From: Ghiorsea sp.
Lineage (GTDB): Bacteria; Pseudomonadota; Zetaproteobacteria; Mariprofundales; Mariprofundaceae
Assembly (NCBI GenBank): GCA_027053695.1
Contig: JALUHL010000048.1
Location: 1-5,058, forward strand
Reading direction: 5' to 3'
Length of the DNA stretch: 5,058 bases
Part shown: in pieces, positions 1-5,058 of the stretch
Layout of the letters: every line of letters begins with the position of its first letter
Numbering within the stretch: position 1 is the stretch's first letter
Translations under genes and position numbers: made by a program
The notes under the pieces: generated by a model
What the model was told of the DNA's origin: nothing
Seen by the model: the letters and a program-made list of their open reading frames with translations, nothing else
Databases searched by the model: none

Positions 1-2625
1 CAAGAAAAAACAGAGATTGTATTAAGTGATGAAATGGATTTCAGCAATGGTTTTGCGCTGCCTATCCCTTCAAATCGTATCACGCTGTATGTAAGCCGCC
101 CCAATAGTGTGAACAGTTTGGAAGACCATGCAGGTTGGTTGGAAACGCTGATTTTACATGAGTTTGTGCATACCTTGCATTTGGATAAAGCACGGCGTGG
201 CCCTAAAAATATTCGCAACATCTTTGGCCGGATATTGTTTGCATTTCCCAATGTGTTTATGCCGCCATGGATGCATGAAGGATTGGCAACCTATTATGAA
301 ACGGATCAACAACTGGGCATAGGGCGTGGGCAAAGTTCGTATTTCCAAATGCTGATGCGTATGGAAGTGGAAAGCGGCATCAAACCACTTCGTCAAATTA
401 ATCAACCTATGGTGAGCTGGCCGTTGGGTACAAGCCGTTACCTGTATGGTGTGTATTTTGAACAATTTATCGCTGATACTTATGGCGAAGAAACCTTGCA
501 AAAGATTGTGTCTAGCTATTCTGACCATTGGCTTCCTTTTGCAATTAACACAGTTTATGAAGATGTGTTGGGCAAAGATTTAAGTGCGCTTTGGCAAGAA
601 TTTGAAGCTTATCTTAAGCGCAGGTTTGACCCGCAAATTCAACAGCTAAAACAGCAAGGTATCGTGGAAGGTGAAGCTTTAACCCATACGGGCGATTTTA
701 AGCGCTCATTGCTTCAAGCGCATGATGGGCGAATATTTTATGTGAGCGATAATCTCGCTCGCGGTGCAAAACTCATGCAGCAGTTTCAGGGTAAAACCAC
801 GGCACTTTTGGAATTAAATGGCAATGCGAAATTGGACTGGCATGAACAAGCAGGTTTACTGCTTGTGCAACCAGACACTTGCGATAATGCGAACCGTTAT
901 TTTGATATTTATCGTGTGGATGAGGATGGGCATAGCAAACAACTTACCCAGTGCGCGAGGTATATTGATGCAGCATGGTCACCAGATGGTTCAAACATTG
1001 TAGCGATTAAAAATTATCGAGGGCAACATGCGATTCATTTGCTTGACGCTGAAGGCAAGCTTTTGGAGGTGCTTTGGCAGGGCAAAGATGATGAAACATT
1101 ATCGGGATTAGATTGGTCGGATGATGGGAGGCTATTGGTATCCAGTGTTTGGCGGCAAGATTCAGGGTGGGATGTGGAAACCTTTGATATGCAAAGCCAT
1201 ACATGGTCGAAAATGACAAATGATATGCAGATTCAAACCGATGCACGCTTTGTGGATGGTTCGCATGATATTGTGTTTTCCGCTGATTATGGTGGTGTGT
1301 ATAATATATATATGCGCAATGCGTTAGGCGATACACAACAGCTTACGCAAGTCTTGGGTGGTGCATTTTCTCCGTATTTGGCTGCTGATGGTTCATTGTT
1401 GAGTGCGGATTTTGCTGAGCAAGGCTTTGAGGTGACAAAGCTATCACAGCCTATGCATAAGCCAGTGCAAACCAAACATGGCAGCACAGTATTTTCAGGG
1501 AAGCAGTTGGACATACAGCCCATTGATATATCAGAAGCAAGGGATTATTCGCCCTGGGATAGTGCATTGCCAACATCGTGGCTGCCTGTGTTTGCATTGA
1601 GCAATCAAGGTGTGGAGCTTGGTGCGGCGGTATTTGGTTCAGATGTACTCAACCGCCATAACTATACCTTGTATGCAGGTTATCAATCGGTGTCGAAGTC
1701 GCCCGTGTTTAACCTTGATTACATTTATGATGGTTGGTATCCATTGCTTAAAATCAATGCGAAAAAGCTGCAAACGCCAAGTTTCGACAATAAAAACCAA
1801 TTGATTGCCTTAACAGAGAAACAAAGCTTAAACACAGAACTCATTTTTCCGTGGTTACATCAACAGCAGCGGTTGACGGTACACACCGCATTGCAGCATC
1901 AAACAAGCGACATTGCTTGGCTTGCACCATCTTACACCGCCACAGGGTTAAAGTTTCAAGATACTTTGGCAGGGTTAGCCTTGGTGTATGATACAAGGCT
2001 GACTTATTCCCGAGGTATCAGCAATACATCTACGGGTTATGTGTTGTCGGCGCAATTTGAGTCAGGCAAAGGATTGGGTGGTACATACACTGGCAATGTA
2101 ACCACGCTTTCAGGCAGAGCATTTATGGATTTGGGCAGCGAACAAGTTTTGGCTATGCGTTTGGATGTGGGCAAAGGTGATAGCTTGTCTAGACCTTTTC
2201 TGCTTGGCGGTGTGAGCAATGCAAGCCTTATCCCTAATGTGTTAGACCCATTGCCAGCCAGTGCTACACTGAACCAACGTACATATAACTTGCGTGGTTA
2301 TGGTGCGGGAGAAGCAGCGCTCACGGGGCAATCCATGGCGCTTGCATCAGCCGAATATCGATTCCCGATCCGTAGAGTTGAACGAGGCTGGATGTCTCCC
2401 CCTGTTGGTGTTCATCAAGTGTTTGGGCAAATCTTTGTTGATGCAGGTCGAGCAGGTAACAGCATTCAAGCGGCGAAAACTTATGCAGGTATTGGTGCTG
2501 AAATCGGTGCGGACTTGATTCTATTTTATAATTTACGGGTTAGAATGCAGATGGGCATTGCCAAAGGCTTGGATGCTGCGATTGGCGGCAATCAATTTTA
2601 TATCAGGTTGGGTAGCTCTTTTTAG
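1..2625 (+). CDS. Outer-membrane protein with gluzincin zinc-protease, TolB-like propeller and Omp85-type barrel domains (5' partial)
   Basis: The frame is open from base 1, so the N-terminus, and probably a signal peptide, lie upstream; the ATG at 34 is internal. 874 residues are visible (numbered from base 1). Residues 1-215 look like a gluzincin metallopeptidase: HEFVH at 53-57 (nt 157-171) supplies two zinc-ligand histidines and the catalytic Glu, and WMHEGLATYYE (Glu93, nt 277) supplies the likely third ligand. A helical YLYG...YGEE segment follows. Residues 220-490 hold about six beta-propeller repeats with TolB-style WSPDG/WSDDG turns. Residues 537-874 form a barrel with the LRGY tetrad (nt 2290-2301) typical of the Omp85 loop-6 signature, an AEYRFPI strand and a terminal Phe resembling a beta-signal. 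Only about 45 residues separate propeller and barrel, too few for a POTRA domain. The protein is inferred to sit in the outer membrane with its protease and propeller either periplasmic or exported. Substrate and role are unknown. It may also be annotated as a TolB-like or BamA/TamA-family protein. The domain calls are firm; the function is not. Confidence 0.85.
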   Translation, partial: QEKTEIVLSDEMDFSNGFALPIPSNRITLYVSRPNSVNSLEDHAGWLETLILHEFVHTLHLDKARRGPKNIRNIFGRILFAFPNVFMPPWMHEGLATYYETDQQLGIGRGQSSYFQMLMRMEVESGIKPLRQINQPMVSWPLGTSRYLYGVYFEQFIADTYGEETLQKIVSSYSDHWLPFAINTVYEDVLGKDLSALWQEFEAYLKRRFDPQIQQLKQQGIVEGEALTHTGDFKRSLLQAHDGRIFYVSDNLARGAKLMQQFQGKTTALLELNGNAKLDWHEQAGLLLVQPDTCDNANRYFDIYRVDEDGHSKQLTQCARYIDAAWSPDGSNIVAIKNYRGQHAIHLLDAEGKLLEVLWQGKDDETLSGLDWSDDGRLLVSSVWRQDSGWDVETFDMQSHTWSKMTNDMQIQTDARFVDGSHDIVFSADYGGVYNIYMRNALGDTQQLTQVLGGAFSPYLAADGSLLSADFAEQGFEVTKLSQPMHKPVQTKHGSTVFSGKQLDIQPIDISEARDYSPWDSALPTSWLPVFALSNQGVELGAAVFGSDVLNRHNYTLYAGYQSVSKSPVFNLDYIYDGWYPLLKINAKKLQTPSFDNKNQLIALTEKQSLNTELIFPWLHQQQRLTVHTALQHQTSDIAWLAPSYTATGLKFQDTLAGLALVYDTRLTYSRGISNTSTGYVLSAQFESGKGLGGTYTGNVTTLSGRAFMDLGSEQVLAMRLDVGKGDSLSRPFLLGGVSNASLIPNVLDPLPASATLNQRTYNLRGYGAGEAALTGQSMALASAEYRFPIRRVERGWMSPPVGVHQVFGQIFVDAGRAGNSIQAAKTYAGIGAEIGADLILFYNLRVRMQMGIAKGLDAAIGGNQFYIRLGSSF

Positions 2626-2634
2626 CCTTTAGAC

Positions 2635-2967
2635 CTAAGCAGAGAAAGATTTTCCGCAGCCGCATTCACCTTTTTTGTTGGGGTTATTGAAAACAAATGA
2701 TGAGGAAAGCATATCTTCTTGATAATCAATTTCTAAACCTTTGATGGCACTATCATAATATTGCTCAGCGATATAGACAGTCACACCATCATAGGTTACA
2801 TATAAATCACCATCGCTTGGTGCATCTTCAAAATCCAGCACATATTCTAGCCCAGAACATCCTGCTTCGCGCAAGGAAAGACGTACTGCTTTTTTGCCAG
2901 CTTCAGCTAATTTGGCTTCAAACTGGGCGATGGCGGCGGGGGTTAAATGAATCTCTGCTTGTTTCAT
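2635..2967 (-). CDS. A-type iron-sulfur cluster carrier, HesB/IscA/ErpA family
   Basis: This 110-residue protein has the usual length of the family, whose members bind an Fe-S cluster (or iron) and pass it to apo-enzymes in the cytoplasm. The three invariant cysteines are present: Cys37 in AGCSGLEY, and Cys102 and Cys104 in the C-terminal ECGCGKSF. The segment GLEIDY...FVFNNPN before the CGCG motif is also typical. The sequence does not decide between IscA, SufA and ErpA; the LDFED stretch is closer to IscA/SufA, so no symbol is given. The ATG overlaps the ispH stop codon as ATGA and has its own AAGGA ribosome-binding site inside the end of ispH, so it is very likely the second gene of an ispH operon and translationally coupled. 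E. coli ErpA is known to be needed for isoprenoid synthesis through IspG/IspH maturation, which makes IspH the natural client. That pairing is inference from context. Confidence 0.93.
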   Translation of the reverse strand: MKQAEIHLTPAAIAQFEAKLAEAGKKAVRLSLREAGCSGLEYVLDFEDAPSDGDLYVTYDGVTVYIAEQYYDSAIKGLEIDYQEDMLSSSFVFNNPNKKGECGCGKSFSA

Positions 2968-3920
2968 GCTTTTAATTCCTTAGGGATACTGAAATGTACG
3001 TCTTCTTTGACGGTTTCGCGCACTTGCACGATATGTTTATTTTCTTGGGATAACAATTCAACCACTTCCTGAATCAATACTTCAGGCGCAGATGCACCCG
3101 CAGTCACGCCAATATGCTCCGCACCAAGCAGCATATCAGAGGTTATCCCATTCGCGTTATCAATTAAATAAGCTTTGCAGCCTTCTTTTTCGGCAACCTC
3201 TCGCAGGCGGTTGCTGTTGGATGAGTTGGTGGAGCCGACCACCAAGATTAAATCGGATACTTTTGCTAAATCTTTGACTGCCATTTGGCGGTTGCTTGTA
3301 GCATAACAAATATCTTCTTTTTTAGGGCCTTGGATATTAGGAAAACGAGCTTGTAGTGAAGCAATCACATCCACGGTGTCGTCCACGCTTAAGGTGGTTT
3401 GGGTGACAAAGGCGAGTTTGTTTTCATCTTTGACTTGTAATGTTGCCACATCTTCAGGCTCAGACACCAAAAGCACAGCACCCTCTGGAGCCTGCCCCAT
3501 AGTGCCTTCCACTTCAGGGTGACCCGCATGACCAATCAAAATGATTTGATTGCCATTGGCATAGTGGCGCAATAATTCTAAATGCACCTTGGTCACCAAG
3601 GGGCATGTTGCATCCATGATTTTAAGCCCACGCTGTTTCCCATCTTCTTGCACTTTTTTGCTCACGCCGTGTGCAGAAAAAATCAATACCGCGCCATCGG
3701 GTGCATCGGATACTTCTTCAATGAATATCGCACCTTTAGCCTTTAAGCACTCGACCACATGTTTGTTGTGCACGATTTCATGGCGCACATACACAGGCGC
3801 ACCAAAGACTTCAATGGAGCGTTCAACAATTTCAATCGCACGCTCAACCCCTGCGCAAAAGCCGCGCGGCTGGGCTAAGAAAACGGACTTGGGTTGAATA
3901 TGGATGGTCTGTTGCTGCAT
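2964..3920 (-). CDS. ispH: 4-hydroxy-3-methylbut-2-enyl diphosphate reductase (IspH/LytB)
   Basis: IspH carries out the last step of the MEP (non-mevalonate) pathway, reducing HMBPP to a mixture of IPP and DMAPP in the cytoplasm with a [4Fe-4S] cluster and an electron donor. The 318 residues match the family length (E. coli has 316). All three cluster cysteines are visible: Cys22 in [11 protein letters not shown], Cys106 in [11 protein letters not shown] and Cys205 in [11 protein letters not shown]. Substrate-binding residues are also intact: His51 (EIVHNKHVV), His84 (FSAHGVS), His134 and the proton-relay Glu136 (GHPEVEGT), the [10 protein letters not shown] stretch, Ser233 and Asn235 ([10 protein letters not shown]) and Ser277 (TAGASAPE). 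The start ATG is supported by an AAGGA site 8 nt upstream. It is the first gene of a minus-strand operon with the Fe-S carrier and is divergent from the peroxiredoxin gene. Nothing suggests degradation. Confidence 0.98.
   Translation of the reverse strand: MQQQTIHIQPKSVFLAQPRGFCAGVERAIEIVERSIEVFGAPVYVRHEIVHNKHVVECLKAKGAIFIEEVSDAPDGAVLIFSAHGVSKKVQEDGKQRGLKIMDATCPLVTKVHLELLRHYANGNQIILIGHAGHPEVEGTMGQAPEGAVLLVSEPEDVATLQVKDENKLAFVTQTTLSVDDTVDVIASLQARFPNIQGPKKEDICYATSNRQMAVKDLAKVSDLILVVGSTNSSNSNRLREVAEKEGCKAYLIDNANGITSDMLLGAEHIGVTAGASAPEVLIQEVVELLSQENKHIVQVRETVKEDVHFSIPKELKA
2977..2981 (-). promoter_or_regulatory. Ribosome-binding site of the Fe-S carrier gene, inside the ispH 3' end
   Basis: AAGGA on the minus strand lies 9 nt before the ATG at 2967 and is made of the codons for Lys-Glu near the ispH C-terminus. 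With the ATGA stop/start overlap at 2964-2967 it supports coupled translation of the two genes. Confidence 0.7.
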
Positions 3921-3928
3921 TTTATCTG

Positions 3929-3933
3929 TCCTT
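3929..3933 (-). promoter_or_regulatory. Ribosome-binding site of ispH
   Basis: Read on the minus strand, AAGGA lies 8 nt before the ispH ATG at 3920, a normal spacing, and supports that start. Confidence 0.75.
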
Positions 3934-3973
3934 GGGTTACGGTTTGGCGCGTGAGTGTACGCAAAAACTGCTT

Positions 3974-3980
3974 GGAGGTG
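3974..3980 (+). promoter_or_regulatory. Strong ribosome-binding site of bcp
   Basis: GGAGGTG is a near-perfect complement to the 3' end of 16S rRNA and ends 5 nt before the ATG at 3986. It decides the start against the upstream in-frame TTG at 3932, and is the best Shine-Dalgarno sequence in the window. Confidence 0.9.
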
Positions 3981-3985
3981 AAATC

Positions 3986-4468
3986 ATGACGGATTATACA
4001 TTAAATGTAGGTGAAAAAGCGCCGCTTGATTTGGAAGTGGATGTGTATCCTGAAGCCAAGTTTAAGCTGGCTGATACATTGGGGAAATGGGTGGTTGTGT
4101 ATTTTTATCCCAAAGACAACACACCAGGCTGTACCACAGAATCAAAAGAGTTTCGCGATGCTTTGCCTGATTTTAGTGCTGCCAATGCAACAATTATTGG
4201 TGTGAGCAGGGATTCTTTGAAATCTCATGCAGGGTTTACTGAAAAACAATCTTTAAACTTTCCTTTGGTTTCTGATGGTGATGAGGCGTTTTGCAAAGCT
4301 TTTGATGTGATTCAAGAAAAGATGAATTATGGCAAGAAATATATGGGTATTGAGCGCTCAACCTTTATCATCAATCCAGATGGCGTGGTTGCAGAAGCTT
4401 GGCGCAAGGTTCGCGTCAAAGAGCATGTTGCTAATGTGTTGGCGCGCTTAAAAGAGCTGCAAGCTTAA
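3986..4468 (+). CDS. bcp: Thioredoxin-dependent thiol peroxidase, Bcp/PrxQ-type peroxiredoxin
   Basis: This 160-residue cytoplasmic peroxiredoxin is predicted to reduce H2O2 and organic hydroperoxides through a peroxidatic cysteine. Cys49 lies in the PxxxTxxC active site (P42-K-D-N-T46-P-G-C49), followed by TTESKEFRD, and the conserved active-site Arg124 lies in GIERSTFIINPDG. The thioredoxin-like fold is marked by WVVVYFYPKDNTPGC and the G-V-S-R-D strand. The ATG at 3986 is chosen because GGAGGTG at 3974-3980 ends 5 nt before it; a longer reading from TTG at 3932 would add 18 residues unlike the family and run into the ispH leader. Both usual resolving-cysteine sites lack Cys: Cys49+5 is Lys54 and Cys49+36 is Thr85. 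The only other cysteine is Cys103 (FCKAFDVI), at the position of E. coli Bcp Cys99. The enzyme may therefore work as a 1-Cys peroxiredoxin or use Cys103. coaBC follows 1 nt downstream. Confidence 0.95.
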   Translation: MTDYTLNVGEKAPLDLEVDVYPEAKFKLADTLGKWVVVYFYPKDNTPGCTTESKEFRDALPDFSAANATIIGVSRDSLKSHAGFTEKQSLNFPLVSDGDEAFCKAFDVIQEKMNYGKKYMGIERSTFIINPDGVVAEAWRKVRVKEHVANVLARLKELQA

Positions 4469-4469
4469 C

Positions 4470-5058
4470 ATGATGCTCCAAGGCAAACATATCTTGCTGG
4501 GTGTGGGTGGTGGCATTGCTGCTTACCGCGCGGTGGAGCTGATGCGTTTGCTGATGAAACAGGGGGTGGACGTGCAAGTGGTGATGACCAAGTCTTCTAC
4601 GGAATTTGTCACCCCATTAACCTTTGAAGCTTTATCCGGTCATAAAGTGCACACGGATTTATTTGATTTAACTGAACAACATGGCATGGGGCATATTCAA
4701 CTTGCGCGTTGGGCAGATTTGGTGGTGGTTGCACCTACAACAGCGAATTTATTAACCAAACTTGCGCGTGGTATTGCTGAAGATTTGTTGACGACCTTGG
4801 TGTTGGCTGCCGATGTACCTGTATTGATGGCGCCTGCGATGAACGTGAGCATGTGGCAGGCTGATGCCACCCAAGCCAATGTTGGTTTATTACAAGAGCG
4901 TGGCTTTTCCGTGGTTGAACCTGTGCAAGGTGAATTGGCGTGTGGTGAGCAGGGTGCTGGGCGTTTGGCAGAGCCAGAAAGTATTGTGCAAGCATGTTTG
5001 CCGTTGTTAACGGAGCAAACCCTAAAAGGGCAAACTTGGGTCATCAATGCTGGGCCAA
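4470..5058 (+). CDS. coaBC: Bifunctional CoaBC: phosphopantothenoylcysteine decarboxylase / phosphopantothenate-cysteine ligase (3' partial)
   Basis: CoaBC (Dfp) joins cysteine to 4'-phosphopantothenate (CoaB) and decarboxylates the product to 4'-phosphopantetheine (CoaC) in coenzyme A synthesis. The 196 visible residues cover the FMN-binding CoaC half: VGGGIAAYRAVEL near the N-terminus, His75 in GMGHIQLARWADL, Asn125 in PAMNVSMW and Cys158 in GELACGEQGAGR. With the ATG at 4470 these fall on exactly the E. coli catalytic positions His75, Asn125 and Cys158. The last residues (TWVINAGP) look like the first strand of the CoaB domain, where most relatives have VITAGPT; the rest, about 200 residues, lies beyond the window. 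A second in-frame ATG at 4473 is an alternative start. The upstream ribosome-binding signal is weak (AAAGAG, over 12 nt away) and the bcp stop is 1 nt before, so translational coupling to bcp is likely. Confidence 0.96.
   Translation, partial: MMLQGKHILLGVGGGIAAYRAVELMRLLMKQGVDVQVVMTKSSTEFVTPLTFEALSGHKVHTDLFDLTEQHGMGHIQLARWADLVVVAPTTANLLTKLARGIAEDLLTTLVLAADVPVLMAPAMNVSMWQADATQANVGLLQERGFSVVEPVQGELACGEQGAGRLAEPESIVQACLPLLTEQTLKGQTWVINAGP

Larger units (their letters stand above)
3921..3985. promoter_or_regulatory. Divergent intergenic region between ispH and bcp
   Basis: These 65 bp separate two outward-facing transcription units, so promoters for both ispH and bcp should lie here or extend into the 5' ends of the genes. 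The best minus-strand -10 candidate is TACACT (reverse complement of 3954-3959), which would start transcription about 25 nt before the ispH ATG, with only a poor -35 (TTTCAC) 18 nt upstream of it. On the plus strand TTGGGT (3932-3937) lies 18 nt before TGTACG (3956-3961), a weak pair. The two -10-like elements overlap, which would make the promoters mutually exclusive if both are real. No convincing operator palindrome is visible. The existence of promoters is inferred from gene layout; the exact elements are guesses. Confidence 0.4.

Noticed and set aside
34..36. ATG at 34 as the start of the barrel-protein gene
   Set aside because: The frame is open to base 1, there is no ribosome-binding site upstream, and the protein begins mid-domain without a signal peptide, so the real start lies before the window.
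154..528. 124-codon minus-strand open frame opposite the protease domain
   Set aside because: It lies wholly antisense to a well-supported coding region, and its translation shows no recognisable family or low-complexity pattern of its own.
1300..1315. Perfect TATAAT followed by an AT-dinucleotide run, as a possible internal promoter before the barrel domain
   Set aside because: No acceptable -35 element at 16-18 bp, no ribosome-binding site before the in-frame ATG at 1312, and the bases are explained by the codons for Tyr-Asn-Ile-Tyr-Met in the propeller.
3589..3897. 102-codon plus-strand open frame opposite ispH
   Set aside because: Antisense to a complete, motif-verified ispH; no ribosome-binding site or family resemblance.
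3932..3985. In-frame N-terminal extension of the peroxiredoxin from a TTG at 3932
   Set aside because: The ATG at 3986 has a near-ideal GGAGGTG site and gives the family's normal N-terminus; the extension would overlap the ispH leader and has no ribosome-binding site of its own.
4697..5047. 116-codon minus-strand open frame opposite coaBC
   Set aside because: It is a shadow of the coaBC frame, which has all its catalytic motifs; the translation is compositionally odd and unlike a real protein.

Overview
The window holds five protein-coding genes and almost no non-coding DNA. It looks like a chromosomal housekeeping segment from a Gram-negative (diderm) bacterium, most likely a proteobacterium. 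The reasons are an outer-membrane Omp85-type barrel protein ending in a C-terminal phenylalanine, the MEP isoprenoid pathway enzyme IspH, an A-type Fe-S carrier of the IscA/ErpA kind, and a CoaBC whose catalytic residues fall on the E. coli numbering. Base composition looks moderate (mid-40s % G+C by eye, not counted) and even. I see no mobile element, CRISPR array, tRNA, rRNA or obvious horizontally acquired island, and I cannot name the genus.

Layout. Positions 1-2625 (+) carry the 3' part of a large gene. It encodes a zinc-protease-like (gluzincin, HExxH...E) domain, then a TolB-like six-blade propeller, then an Omp85/BamA-type outer-membrane beta-barrel; its start lies before the window. 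It meets a two-gene operon head-on, with only 9 bp between the stop codons. On the minus strand, ispH (2964-3920) is followed by an IscA/ErpA-type iron-sulfur carrier (2635-2967), joined by a 4-nt ATGA stop/start overlap. A 65-bp divergent intergenic region (3921-3985) separates ispH from a plus-strand pair: a Bcp/PrxQ-type peroxiredoxin (3986-4468) and coaBC (4470 to beyond the window end), 1 nt apart.

How the genes work together. IspH is a [4Fe-4S] enzyme making IPP/DMAPP. Its co-translated partner is of the class that delivers Fe-S clusters to such enzymes, so this pair reads as an enzyme plus its cluster donor. The divergent pair encodes a thiol peroxidase and the bifunctional enzyme for two steps of coenzyme A synthesis. 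The metalloprotease-propeller-barrel protein appears functionally independent. It is the least understood item and the best candidate for new biology: an outer-membrane protein in which a protease and a propeller stand where POTRA domains normally sit.
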